Source: Niabella sp.
GTDB taxonomy: Bacteria; Bacteroidota; Bacteroidia; Chitinophagales; Chitinophagaceae
DNA: 64,000 nt
Assembly (NCBI GenBank): GCA_017744715.1
Contig: JAGIAT010000016.1
Coordinates: 62,001-126,000, forward strand
Direction: 5' to 3'
In this document: one piece after another, positions 53,247 through 62,375 of the stretch
How positions within the stretch are numbered: the first letter of the stretch is position 1
How the letters are laid out: every line of letters begins with the position of its first letter
The notes under the pieces: generated by a model
Seen by the model: only the letters and a program-made list of their open reading frames with translations
Database searches by the model: none
Told to the model about the DNA's origin: nothing
Program-made: the position numbers and the translations under genes

Positions 53247-56183
53247 ATGATAAAATTGCTGAAGCGTGTCTGTTTCATTCTCTTCTTTTGCCTTGTTAGT
53301 CAAACAATACAAGCGCAGCGCCTTCCCATTGAAAATTTTAATGTAGACAAGGGGTTAAGCCAGTCGCAGGTTACCAGTATCACACAGGATGTACGCAACT
53401 ATTTATGGGTAGGCACCATTGCCGGTCTGAACCGTTTTGACGGGGTTCGTTTTAAAACCTTTTCAAAGAAAGACGGAATTCTGTCCAATGTGATCATGGC
53501 GCTGTATGGCGCGTCCAATGGAGATGTATGGATCAGTACCGCAAAAGGTTTATGCCGGTACAATGGCTACCGTTTCGAGCACCTCAAAATGCCCGGGCAA
53601 AAAATGAGCTTTGATTTCAGTGTCATCACCGAAGATGCCAATGGAAACATTTACGCCTATGATTACTGGAACGGGTTATTTGCTGTAAAAGGAAACACCA
53701 TCGCAAAGGTGCCGCTTCCCCCGGAAGGAAAGAGCGCGACCTGCTCTTACCGGGATCAGACAAAAAGACTTTGGGTATATATTTACGAGCAGGGATTTTA
53801 TGTACTGTTGAACGGCGCCTGGACAAAAACGCTTACCATCCCGGGGTTAATGCCCCGGGAGTTCGTACGATCAATGACCGAAAGCAACAGCACTTACTAT
53901 GCAATTACCAATAAGGGAACGCTTTTAAAGATACAGGAAGGGAGCGTCATTCAGCGTAAACAATATAAGGGCAATTTCAGATCGATCAACATTGATGCCG
54001 ACCATAATCTTTGGGTTGCAACGGCACGTGGAGCGCTGTTGATTGACAGCGGCACGCTGTTGCTGAAGCAGGAGCTGAATGCCCAAACCGGGCTTTCGGA
54101 TAACATGGTCAATATTATTTTCAAAGATGCCGGCCATAATTTCTGGATCGGTACCGACGGAGATGGCCTGTTCAAGTATTCCGGCGGCCCATTTATAAGA
54201 TATGACAAAAACAACGGGCTTATTGGCAATGTAGTGATGGGGTTTGCAAAGGACAAAAACGGGGATCTGTTTGCCGGTACACGGGAGGGAACGCTGCTGA
54301 AATACAATGCTGCAAAAAAAACGTTCCAGGCAAGCGCCCCGTTAAAAAAGGCAATCAACGGTGTAAACTGTATCGGCTCGGATCCCCAGGGAAATATCTA
54401 TATCGGCACGATGGACAACCGCCTGTTAAAGATCTATGACGGCCATTTATCTGAATTGCCCCTCGAAAAGGAATACCGGCCCGGCATTTATACGATCAGG
54501 TCTTATGACAACCGTGTATGTGTGCATACAACGATGGGCAGTTACTGGGTTGAAGGAAACCGGGCGCAGAAGATCGAAGGAACGGGTGGAGTGGTAAACT
54601 CCATTGCGCTAAACGGCAACGAAATACTGGCAGGAGGCAGTAAAGGATGCGTTACCTATTCTTACAAAAGCGCTGCAAAACCGGTGCACATCCCGGGATT
54701 GGAGGATGTAAATATTTCCTGTTTTGAACAACTGGGCGCGTATATTGTTATCGGCAGTTTTGATGAAGGGCTTTTCTTCTGGGACCGTGCCCGTAACCGG
54801 GTGCGCACGTATAACAGGGATAATGGCCTTACAGACAATAACGTTTTTGCCATGATGAAGGATTTCAGAGGCAACCTGTGGGTGGGCACCAGTTCGGGCG
54901 TACAGCAGGTACAGCTGGATAATCTTACCGGTCATATCACCATCCGGCAGTTTAATATAGCAGACGGTTATGAACCTTCCGAAACCAACCTGAATGCCAT
55001 GATCGAAGGCCGTGATCATTCCATATGGATCGGCACCACGAAAGGTGCGTTCATTTATGATCCTGCTGCCGACCGGAAAAGAACGGCCGGAGCACCCGCT
55101 ACCGTAATAGAATCGGTTGATTATCCCGGAGCGGGAGATACAACGGGGCAGGAGTTTTCTGCATGGGAGCATTTACCGCTGCAGCCCAAAATAGCTTTTG
55201 CCAATAACAGCATTGCTTTTAGTTTTAAGGGCATCTATCTGCGCGATCCGGCATCGCTCCTGTACACGTATAAACTGGAAGGCTACGATACCGCGTTCTC
55301 CCGGCTTCAGCACGAAACCTCTTTAAATTATATGGGACTGCCCCCCGGCCGGTATGTTTTTAAAGTAAAAGCGGTAACCAACGACGGCATTGCTGCCGCC
55401 AATACCGCCGAATATCCGTTTACGATCATTACCCCTTATTACAAAACCACCTGGTTCAAAGGATTGCTGGTATTGGCCCTGATCGGCATCGGGTGGGTTA
55501 CACAGCTTATTTATACCAATCAAAAGCGCAGGCGACGTAAAGAGATCCGGAAAATCCAGGAGCAGGAGCAACAAAGGATACGGGAACAAACGGCTGCTGA
55601 TTTTCATGATGAACTGGGAAATAAATTAACCCGGATCTCCATACTTGCGGATGTACTTCAGCATAAAACGGATCCGGCAGATGAAGAAAAAAACAAGATC
55701 ATCCGGCAGATAAAAACCAATGCCCTCGGGCTTTACGCCGGTACGAAGGAAATCATCTGGTCCCTATCCAAAGAAAGCGATAGCCTGAACGAAGTGCTCC
55801 TGACGATCCGGCAAACAGGGGTGGAGCTCTTCAGCGACACAGCAGTCCGGTTTGTATTTACCGGGCTTCCGGATACAGACGCCGCCATAAAAATACCTCC
55901 GGGTTACAATCGCCACATCATTATGATATTTAAAGAGCTGCTGAGCAACAGTATGCGGCATGCAGGCGCCACGCGGGTGATGATCGCCTGCCGGAAAGAA
56001 GGGCCGGATACCTTCGGCATCTGCTTTACGGATAATGGTATCGGTTTTAACAAGGCGCATACGCGGGGAAATGGTTTGAACAATATCCAGCGGAGAGCCG
56101 CAAAAATCGGGGGGCACCTGCAGCTCCAATCCGCCCCGAACGCGGGAACCTCCTGCAGGTTGATTTTTAGTTTAAAAAAGTAA
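53247..56183 (+). CDS. Two-component regulator-propeller sensor histidine kinase (NarX-type core)
   Basis: The start is taken at 53247 (MIKLLKRVCFILFFCLVS), where the signal peptide begins. The 978-aa protein has a double seven-bladed propeller of Reg_prop repeats (about 30-680; for example ITQDVRNYLWVGTIAGLNRF, GNLWVGTSSGVQQV), a Y_Y_Y domain (YKLEGYDTAFSRLQHETSLN), one membrane helix near residue 760, and a HisKA_3-type core with His in ADFHDELGNKLTRISILAD and ATPase N-box FKELLSNSMRHAG. It phosphorylates a NarL-type partner, encoded 18 bp downstream. Such propellers in Bacteroidota often sense glycans, but this is not a SARP-type hybrid and the ligand is unknown. Confidence 0.93.
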   Translation: MIKLLKRVCFILFFCLVSQTIQAQRLPIENFNVDKGLSQSQVTSITQDVRNYLWVGTIAGLNRFDGVRFKTFSKKDGILSNVIMALYGASNGDVWISTAKGLCRYNGYRFEHLKMPGQKMSFDFSVITEDANGNIYAYDYWNGLFAVKGNTIAKVPLPPEGKSATCSYRDQTKRLWVYIYEQGFYVLLNGAWTKTLTIPGLMPREFVRSMTESNSTYYAITNKGTLLKIQEGSVIQRKQYKGNFRSINIDADHNLWVATARGALLIDSGTLLLKQELNAQTGLSDNMVNIIFKDAGHNFWIGTDGDGLFKYSGGPFIRYDKNNGLIGNVVMGFAKDKNGDLFAGTREGTLLKYNAAKKTFQASAPLKKAINGVNCIGSDPQGNIYIGTMDNRLLKIYDGHLSELPLEKEYRPGIYTIRSYDNRVCVHTTMGSYWVEGNRAQKIEGTGGVVNSIALNGNEILAGGSKGCVTYSYKSAAKPVHIPGLEDVNISCFEQLGAYIVIGSFDEGLFFWDRARNRVRTYNRDNGLTDNNVFAMMKDFRGNLWVGTSSGVQQVQLDNLTGHITIRQFNIADGYEPSETNLNAMIEGRDHSIWIGTTKGAFIYDPAADRKRTAGAPATVIESVDYPGAGDTTGQEFSAWEHLPLQPKIAFANNSIAFSFKGIYLRDPASLLYTYKLEGYDTAFSRLQHETSLNYMGLPPGRYVFKVKAVTNDGIAAANTAEYPFTIITPYYKTTWFKGLLVLALIGIGWVTQLIYTNQKRRRRKEIRKIQEQEQQRIREQTAADFHDELGNKLTRISILADVLQHKTDPADEEKNKIIRQIKTNALGLYAGTKEIIWSLSKESDSLNEVLLTIRQTGVELFSDTAVRFVFTGLPDTDAAIKIPPGYNRHIIMIFKELLSNSMRHAGATRVMIACRKEGPDTFGICFTDNGIGFNKAHTRGNGLNNIQRRAAKIGGHLQLQSAPNAGTSCRLIFSLKK

Positions 56184-56201
56184 ACGAATAATAACGAAAT
56201 T

Positions 56202-56858
56202 ATGTACACCGATAAACCATTTACGTCTGACACAGCTGCAATCATTAACGTTTGTATTATTGAAGATGATGAGGTCATCCGCACAGGATATATCAGCCTG
56301 TTGCAGTCGGATGAAGGCTTTTTTACATCAGGCGCATATGCTGCTGCGGAGGAAGCGCTGAAGCACCTGGCGGAAGACCAGCCGGATGTGATCCTCCTGG
56401 ATATCCAGCTGCCGGGGATCAATGGCGTGGACGTCCTTCCGGCAATAAAAAAGATCCTACCTCATGTACAGATCATCATGCTTACCGTTCATGAAACCGA
56501 AGACCTCATTTTTACAGCATTAAAGAACGGGGCATCGGGTTATCTTACCAAAAACACACCGTTCAGCAAAATAAAAGACCATATCCGGGAAGTGGTGAAG
56601 GGAGGCGGTGCCATGAGCGCCGGCATTGCCATGCAGGTAATGCGGCACTTTCAAAAAAACCTGAACACTCCGTTAACCAAAAGAGAAACCGAGATCCTGG
56701 AATGCATCGCCGATGGAAAAAGCCGGTCGAAAATTGCAGCGCAGTTATTTATCGACCTTGAAACCGTAAAGTCGCACATTAAAAATATTTATCACAAACT
56801 GGATGTGAACTCCCGCGATGAAGCCATTAAGGTGGCCCGTAAAGACCGGTATATTTAA
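56202..56858 (+). CDS. NarL/LuxR-family response regulator
   Basis: The 218-aa protein has a receiver domain (CIIEDDEVI, Asp67 in LLDIQLPG, Lys in GYLTKNTP) and a LuxR-type HTH (TKRETEILECIADGKSRSKI, then DLETVKSHIKNIYHKL). Partner of the propeller kinase just upstream. Its targets could include the PepSY-like gene downstream, since both upstream regions carry an ACGGGGGAT element, but that is a guess. Confidence 0.93.
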   Translation: MYTDKPFTSDTAAIINVCIIEDDEVIRTGYISLLQSDEGFFTSGAYAAAEEALKHLAEDQPDVILLDIQLPGINGVDVLPAIKKILPHVQIIMLTVHETEDLIFTALKNGASGYLTKNTPFSKIKDHIREVVKGGGAMSAGIAMQVMRHFQKNLNTPLTKRETEILECIADGKSRSKIAAQLFIDLETVKSHIKNIYHKLDVNSRDEAIKVARKDRYI

Positions 56859-56900
56859 CCCTTCACTGAAGGCAACCAGATCAGAAGACCGCTTTTTTCC

Positions 56901-56924
56901 ATTCCCCTTCTGGGGGATTTTTTT
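56901..56924 (+). terminator. Terminator after the NarL-type regulator
   Basis: TCCCC and GGGGA pair around a short loop, followed by seven T. Confidence 0.7.
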
Positions 56925-57084
56925 GCATTTTGAACCGCTATACCCGGATGGTATTTTAACATTTCATACACGCCCGTGCAGCAAAAATCACGTTTAACGG
57001 GGGATATTTTTTTTTTGAGATGGCAATACTTTTATACAGGAAAACGGATGAACCATCTTGTCAAAAAAAATTAAAACAAATACC

Positions 57085-57528
57085 ATGAAACGGCTTACTT
57101 TTTTTATGCTTCTCTGCTGCCTGGCCTCCGGAGCCTTTGCAGCAAATCCCATTGTGGGAGAGCGGGCGCTGAAATCTTTTCATGCCTTGTTCAGCAATGT
57201 ACAAAATGTAGTTTGGATCTCGGGCAAAGAATACAGCGATGTCTCATTCAAAGCAGAGGGTAAACTGATGAAAGCCCGGTTCGACAATGCCGGTAACCTC
57301 ATTCAAACCATCCGCTATTATAAAGAAGAGGGGTTACCGGTATTTGTGCGGCAACGGATCCGGAAGCAATACAAAGGCTGCGAGATCTACGGCGTAACAG
57401 AGCTGTATACAAAAGATGCCCTTACATACACCTTTTCGCTGCGCAATGACCGGCATTTGTTTGTTGTACTGGCCGATCTGAACGGCGAGGTGATTTCCTC
57501 AAAAAAATATACCCGTTCCGAACCATAG
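57085..57528 (+). CDS. Secreted PepSY-like (BLIP-like) protein
   Basis: The start is ATG 57085 (MKRLTFFMLLCCLASGAFA, a signal peptide); a TTG nine codons earlier is less likely. The 147-aa protein follows the PepSY-like pattern with VWISGKEYSDVSFKAEGKL and TYTFSLRNDRHLFVVLADL. These small periplasmic proteins have no proven enzyme activity. A single gene between the two-component system and a terminator; its upstream region shares ACGGGGGAT with that of the kinase gene. Confidence 0.75.
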   Translation: MKRLTFFMLLCCLASGAFAANPIVGERALKSFHALFSNVQNVVWISGKEYSDVSFKAEGKLMKARFDNAGNLIQTIRYYKEEGLPVFVRQRIRKQYKGCEIYGVTELYTKDALTYTFSLRNDRHLFVVLADLNGEVISSKKYTRSEP

Positions 57529-57555
57529 GAGCCAGTGTCTAAAAATCTTCCCTGT

Positions 57556-57599
57556 AAAAGAAGCGGTAACTGGTTACAAACCGGGGTCGCTTCTTTTTA
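57556..57599. terminator. Terminator between PepSY-like and GNAT genes
   Basis: AAAAGAAGCG (57556-57565) pairs with CGCTTCTTTT (57588-57597), with a nested GTAAC/GTTAC hairpin in the loop. It can serve both convergent genes. Confidence 0.82.
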
Positions 57600-57621
57600 T
57601 ATTGCTTAATGTGGGACCGGG

Positions 57622-58065
57622 TTATTGGTTGTTCAAAGTATTCCACTTTTCAGCAGTCATTTCAAACCGGATTTCACCTTTTCCGTGTGAGCCGGTTGCC
57701 GTCCAGCCGGCTTTCCGGTAAAAAGCCTCGGCCCTGGTGCCGGGTGCAGTACCCAGCCAAACGGTTTGTGCTGTCTGCATAAAATACCAGTTCAGCATAA
57801 CATCATGCAATTGTTTTCCAATCCCTTTCTTTTCGTATTCCGGATGTACAAACAGGGCCCATATATTATGTGCTTTCAGATCAGCGATTGAAAATCCCAC
57901 CACCCGGCCGCTCGTTTCATAAACCCAACCTTTTCCCCGTTGTGTTAAAAATTCCGCACAGTCCTGGTCCGTTACCAGGCTGGGATTGGAAAGTGTATTT
58001 TCTTTCACCGCATTGCGAACAACCTGTATTTGCGGAATATCACTGGTTATGGCTTCTCTGATCAT
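57622..58065 (-). CDS. GNAT family N-acetyltransferase
   Basis: The start is taken at 58065 (MIREAITSDIPQIQVVRN); the longer frame adds nine unlikely residues. The 147-aa enzyme has the acetyl-CoA-binding motif VHPEYEKKGIGKQLHDVML (the Q/R-x-x-G-x-G/A loop is KKGIGK) and a C-terminal TVWLGTAPGTRAEAFYRKAG segment typical of the family. Acceptor substrate unknown. Cytoplasmic and transcribed alone. Confidence 0.9.
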   Translation of the reverse strand: MIREAITSDIPQIQVVRNAVKENTLSNPSLVTDQDCAEFLTQRGKGWVYETSGRVVGFSIADLKAHNIWALFVHPEYEKKGIGKQLHDVMLNWYFMQTAQTVWLGTAPGTRAEAFYRKAGWTATGSHGKGEIRFEMTAEKWNTLNNQ

Positions 58066-58281
58066 TGCTGTTAACGGTTTACTGCTCCACAAAGGAAATT
58101 TTATTGTAATGTATCAAAATAAATGGTTCCGGCAAGCGGCTACCGGTAAGGCGGGCACCCATGGTTCTGACTGCGCACCTGTTGAACACCCTTTGGGCTC
58201 CGGCAGCTCGCCATCCCTCGTAAAAATGGCCGGATTATTTTATCTTCGGTCCGTATCATGAAATGAATCTTCTACCCGCTT

Positions 58282-60204
58282 ATGAAATCGAAACTGGTAT
58301 TCTTCCTGCTGCTGATCATCGCATCAATGGCAACCGCGGCGCAAAAGGCCGTCGTACATCATGTGCTTACGCATAACCGCGCTACCATCATCTGTGATCC
58401 GTCAAAGGGCGAAAAAGCCTATCCCGCCTGGGGTGTTTTTCCCGCGGAAAACGTTCCGGTGCGTAAAGTAACCATGCACCTTACCCTGGGCAGTCCGGAC
58501 AGTTTACTTACCGCCCACTGGGATTACCTGGATCATATTGTGCTGCGCCGGAAGGGCGGAACGGATGGACCCCGGTTGGATTATGAACTGGGCAGGATGC
58601 TTACCCCTTACGGTAGTGTATACAACAAGGGTTGGAGCTGGAAATGGCAGGTAGATGTTACCGATTTTTCATCCTGGCTGCGCGATAGTGTGGAGATCGT
58701 GTACACACATACCGGCTATGAAAACAATACGGTAGGCTGGGCGCTGACCATCGATTTTGAGATCGTCTCCGGCCCGCCGGTGATGACGCCTCTGGGCATT
58801 GTACCCCTCTGGAATAAAGGATATAAATACGGCGACTCTACGGAAAAAATCGAAGACCACCTGCTGCCCGTTAGCTATACCGCCGCTCCCGGAGCCGGCA
58901 TCAACCGTATCCGTATTCAGCACACGGGGCATGGAATGGACCGGCCCTGCGGATGCAGCGAGTTTTGCAGTCGCTGGCGGGACTTGAAGCTGGACGGCCA
59001 TATCATCGATCACCGCAATATGTGGAAGGACTGCGGCGGCAATCCCCTGTACCCGCAGGGCGGCACCTGGATCTACGACCGGGCGTACTGGTGCCCCGGC
59101 GATCTCCAGGAACCGGATGTGATCGACGTACCGGTAAAACCCGGCCGGCATGAGGCCGCGCTGCAGATGGAGCCCTATACCGCCACCGGCAATATACAGG
59201 CCGTGGAAAATATTTCAGCCTATTTGTTCCAGTATTCCGCACCGCATCAAAAAACCGATGTGGCGCTTGAATCCATTATGGTGCCCAGCGATGAACAGCG
59301 GTTTTTCCGGCTGAATCCGGCAAGCTTTACGCCGCGTATATCCATACGGAACCTTGGCGCAGATCCCCTGCGTTCGCTTACGATCATATACGGAACGGAG
59401 GGCTTTGAGAAAAAAACGTTTCGATGGAAAGGGCTGCTTCCGTTCAATAAAACCGAAGAGATCTTATTGCCCGGAGAGATCTCGGAAAAAGACGGAGTCA
59501 ACACCTTTAGCGTGGAGCTGACCAACCCCAACGGGAAAAAAGATGCCTGGACCGGCGATAATACCCGGAGCGCTGCGTTTACGGCCCCGGTAAAATTACC
59601 TTCAGACTTCGTTATACAGCTGCTTACCAATAATAAACCTAAGGATAACAGGGTTTACCTGGTAAATAACAAACAGGATACCCTTTTTCAGAAAACACCG
59701 GCACAGCTGGAGGCAAAAACCCTCTACACCGACACGGTACGCCTCGCTGCCGGTAAATATACCCTGGGGCTTACCGACAGCGCCGGTGACGGACTGGAGT
59801 TTTGGGCAGAGCCCCGGAATGGCGACGGATACCTGCGTCTGTTTGATATGAAGGGGAACCTCATTCATTCATTTGAAAGCGATTGCGGCAATGGCGAAAT
59901 CCTCAGCTTTAAAGCCATCCCCGGTTTTGTTCCGGATACCACTGTTGCAAAACATGCCTTTTCGCTTTACCCAAGATCGGTAACCGACCAAACCCAGCTC
60001 AGCGTGGTATCTAACAAGTTAAGTGATATGACCGTTGTAATTACCGTTGATGGCGTGGTTTGGCAGCGGCATGAATACAAGGCTGTTAAAAATGCTGTTT
60101 TTAATTACGACCTTACCCATCTTCCGGCCGGAAGAATTGTGGTAGAGGCTTTTATGAATGGCGTAAGCCGGTTTAAAGGGCGGATTAATAAACGGCCGCG
60201 GTAG
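58282..60204 (+). CDS. Secreted PNGase F-like peptide-N-glycosidase with a type IX-like C-terminal tail
   Basis: PNGase F cleaves the bond between Asn and GlcNAc of N-glycans. The 640-aa product has a signal peptide (residues 1-20) and the two eight-stranded domains of PNGase F: Asp81 in AHWDYLDHIVLR aligns with catalytic Asp60, and Glu227 in GCSEFCSRWRDL with Glu206; the YPQGGTWIYDRAYWCPGD block is typical. The position of Glu118 (TET in the classical enzyme) appears to be His143 (THT). After residue 340 there are extra domains, one rich in TDSAGDGLEFW-type turns, then a tail (FSLYPRSVTD ... LPAGRIVVEAFMNGVSRFKG) that resembles a type IX sorting domain. Likely secreted to degrade host or environmental glycoproteins. 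Confidence 0.85.
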   Translation: MKSKLVFFLLLIIASMATAAQKAVVHHVLTHNRATIICDPSKGEKAYPAWGVFPAENVPVRKVTMHLTLGSPDSLLTAHWDYLDHIVLRRKGGTDGPRLDYELGRMLTPYGSVYNKGWSWKWQVDVTDFSSWLRDSVEIVYTHTGYENNTVGWALTIDFEIVSGPPVMTPLGIVPLWNKGYKYGDSTEKIEDHLLPVSYTAAPGAGINRIRIQHTGHGMDRPCGCSEFCSRWRDLKLDGHIIDHRNMWKDCGGNPLYPQGGTWIYDRAYWCPGDLQEPDVIDVPVKPGRHEAALQMEPYTATGNIQAVENISAYLFQYSAPHQKTDVALESIMVPSDEQRFFRLNPASFTPRISIRNLGADPLRSLTIIYGTEGFEKKTFRWKGLLPFNKTEEILLPGEISEKDGVNTFSVELTNPNGKKDAWTGDNTRSAAFTAPVKLPSDFVIQLLTNNKPKDNRVYLVNNKQDTLFQKTPAQLEAKTLYTDTVRLAAGKYTLGLTDSAGDGLEFWAEPRNGDGYLRLFDMKGNLIHSFESDCGNGEILSFKAIPGFVPDTTVAKHAFSLYPRSVTDQTQLSVVSNKLSDMTVVITVDGVVWQRHEYKAVKNAVFNYDLTHLPAGRIVVEAFMNGVSRFKGRINKRPR

Positions 60205-60365
60205 GAGTGACCGGGTCTGCCGGCCTTCTTCATACAGAACAGTATCGTACCGCCATGCGGGGAAGGGGCGGAGCCGAGCATGCGCGCTTGCGTTGGTGCC
60301 TCCTGCAACGGACCCTGTTTGGCGATCCCGTAAATCCTTTTTAATTTTAATAAAACATTGTTGTG

Positions 60366-60752
60366 ATGCCCGCAAAAACCCAAACCACCCGGATTGCCAC
60401 CGCGTTTCTTGAATACGAAAAGTTAAGGGCCGACATCAACCAGATGGAGGATGAGGTGGCACAGTTAAGAGCCAACAGGGATCAGTTGCTGCAACCGGCC
60501 GATCGTGCGCTTACCGACCTGGTGGCCCAGGAGATCGTTGATTACGATGAGCAGATCATCCGGAAAGAAACCACCATCAACCAGTATGAGTTTGAAATGG
60601 AGAAGGCCGTAACCTTCCAGGAATCCGTTTTTGCCCGGATCGGGGTGGATAAGGCCATCCATGTGGTAAGTCTGAACAAAGAGGACTTCCACATTTACCG
60701 CAATGATAAGAACCTGTTTTCGAGGGAGAAGGAACCGAAGTCGCTGTTGTAG
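60366..60752 (+). CDS. Small coiled-coil hypothetical protein, 128 aa
   Basis: The start is ATG 60366, directly after an in-frame GTG. The first 85 residues are largely heptad-like (LEYEKLRADINQMEDEVAQL, then RKETTINQYEFEMEKAV) and should form a coiled coil; the last 40 are not. No signal or membrane segment. I do not recognise a family. It stands alone after the PNGase-like gene and just before a stretch of about 880 bp without genes that carries hairpin repeats. Confidence 0.65.
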   Translation: MPAKTQTTRIATAFLEYEKLRADINQMEDEVAQLRANRDQLLQPADRALTDLVAQEIVDYDEQIIRKETTINQYEFEMEKAVTFQESVFARIGVDKAIHVVSLNKEDFHIYRNDKNLFSREKEPKSLL

Positions 60753-60990
60753 TTATATGGGGGGTGATACCCGGGGGAATTATATATATATCAGGATGAG
60801 AAGTTTCGTGAGGAAATGATTCCATGAAGCACGCAATAAAAGGAGTAAAACCAAGTAACATCCGTGCACAGTCCGCCGTTACTTAAGCGTAGCCGAGACG
60901 GGCGCTATACAGTCTGCATTGAAACAAAAGCCTAACACAATAAAAAGTAACGGCTATTGCGTAGGGCAGTTTTTTACTTTCCTGGCGGCT

Positions 60991-61010
60991 GATCTGGACG
61001 AGAATGGGAC
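60991..61010 (+). repeat. Degenerate right half of the hairpin repeat family
   Basis: GATCTGGACGAGAATGGGAC resembles the right arm of the copies below (GACCTGCGCGAGAATGAC). Probably an eroded or partial copy. The surrounding 60753-61048 has no gene. Confidence 0.4.
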
Positions 61011-61048
61011 ACGAATCATTGCCGTGGCGACAATACAAGTAACAGCAT

Positions 61049-61100
61049 AGCACAGATCAGCTAGGCACGACCCGCCATAGACTACAGACCTGCGCCAGAA
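61049..61100. repeat. Hairpin repeat, copy A
   Basis: AGCACAGATCAGC opens and CTACAGACCTGCGCCAGAA closes a 52-bp unit. Arms GCACAGATC/GACCTGCGC pair with two mismatches. Confidence 0.6.
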
Positions 61101-61248
61101 GGGGCTTTTCTACCAAGATCAGCTGACTGAGTGGGCTTTGTCACTTGTCCATCCTTCATTTATCAAAAGTTCATCAAAAGACATTGCAACGACTATGCAT
61201 AGCATATGAAGCGAGGGCAATAAGATACGTAGCTAACAATAACAGATT

Positions 61249-61300
61249 AGCACAGGTCGGCTGTCACACTTACTTTTTGCCGCAGACCTGCGCTAGAAGG
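61249..61300. repeat. Hairpin repeat, copy B
   Basis: AGCACAGGTCGGC ... CGCAGACCTGCGCTAGAAGG, also 52 bp. Arms GCACAGGTC/GACCTGCGC pair with one mismatch. The preceding AGCTAACAA is shared with copy C. Confidence 0.68.
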
Positions 61301-61360
61301 GTTATAATAACCGTGCATAAGACGAATACGTTATACTAAGCAGCTAACAAGTAAAAAACC

Positions 61361-61410
61361 AGCACAGGTCAGCGATCGCACCTGGCCATGCTACAGACCT
61401 GCGCGAGAAT
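61361..61410. repeat. Hairpin repeat, copy C
   Basis: AGCACAGGTCAGC ... CTACAGACCTGCGCGAGAAT, 50 bp, preceded by AGCTAACAAG as in copy B. Confidence 0.68.
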
Positions 61411-61469
61411 GACAAAATCAATTTAAAGACAGCCACCGGCAAATGCTTCCTATTAAACAGACTGGCAAC

Positions 61470-61495
61470 AAAAAAACAGGCATGCCTGTTTTTTT
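61470..61495. terminator. Perfect palindromic terminator with no gene just before it
   Basis: AAAACAGGCATGCCTGTTTT lies inside longer A and T runs (26 bp in all), a symmetrical bidirectional terminator. No ORF ends within 700 bp upstream on the plus strand, so it either guards the LuxR-type gene at 61636 or ends a noncoding transcript. Confidence 0.8.
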
Positions 61496-61635
61496 CAATT
61501 CTATTTACTATATTGTAGTAAAATTATATACCAAACAAAACCCTTTAAAAAGTGCTGTCATCAGCAACGCATTGCCAACAAAAGCTATCTGTAAAACACG
61601 TTATTTTTAAAACCGGCACAATGCCTCACTAAATT

Positions 61636-62262
61636 ATGAACAGCTTAACACCCCTCTACAACCTGCCACCGGAATGCACTGCCTTTTTATGCAAAACATT
61701 TGGAGAACCAGTCGCTATTAAAAAACACTCCACAATCAGGGTCCTGATTTTCGACGGCATTACCGTTATCATTTCAAAAAATGGCGGTGATCCGATCAAA
61801 CTGGTATCAGAAATGCCTGCTATTGCAAATAGCAGGACCATTTTGATTGTTGACAAACTATCCCCCATATCCATACGTCGGTTACTTCAATACAACCTCC
61901 TGTGTTTTATCGATTCCGATGATTTAACAGCCCAGGTATTGGAAACAGCCTCAAAAGCTTGTTTCACGGAGAATTTATTCATCTCAAAAACCATTCTTCA
62001 TGTATATAAAAATACAGCCCGTTCCGGGAAAATCGTTACACTGTCAAAGAGAGAACTCGAAGTCATACGGTTAATTAGCGAGGAGCTAACGACCAAGGAA
62101 ATCGCATCCGAATTATTTCTCAGCAAAAGAACCGTTGACACGCACCGACAGAATTTAATGAAAAAGTTGAACGTACGGAATAATATCGGGCTCGTTAAAG
62201 CAGCCATCCTCAACAACCTGGTCTATCATTATATACTTTTCCTAACGATGCTAACGGTCTAA
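61636..62262 (+). CDS. LuxR-family transcriptional regulator with degenerate receiver
   Basis: The 208-aa protein has a C-terminal LuxR HTH (LSKRELEVIRLISEELTTKE, then LFLSKRTVDTHRQNLMKKL). The N-terminal 120 residues have receiver-like layout (IRVLIFDGITVIIS, ILIVDKLSP, LLCFIDSDD), but the acidic pocket and phospho-acceptor Asp expected near IIxDD and LLDxxMP are missing, so it is probably not phosphorylated and may be controlled otherwise. It has no kinase neighbour. Set in an AT-rich region with hairpin repeats on both sides. Target unknown; the toxin/immunity genes nearby are on the opposite strand, 350 bp away. Confidence 0.78.
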   Translation: MNSLTPLYNLPPECTAFLCKTFGEPVAIKKHSTIRVLIFDGITVIISKNGGDPIKLVSEMPAIANSRTILIVDKLSPISIRRLLQYNLLCFIDSDDLTAQVLETASKACFTENLFISKTILHVYKNTARSGKIVTLSKRELEVIRLISEELTTKEIASELFLSKRTVDTHRQNLMKKLNVRNNIGLVKAAILNNLVYHYILFLTMLTV

Positions 62263-62375
62263 AAACCGGTCATAAGGAAACCGGCTTCCATTTTTACCAG
62301 CCCGGCTCATATTTAATTCTGATGCTACGCAAAAAGACGGTAGTACCACACAGGCAGACTACTCAATAACGATAC

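Noticed and set aside
61145..61339. 64-codon plus-strand frame in the hairpin repeat region
   Set aside because: It spans copy B of the repeat and has no coding character.
61049..61410. Hairpin copies as CRISPR repeats
   Set aside because: Only three copies nearby, irregular spacing and imperfect repeats.
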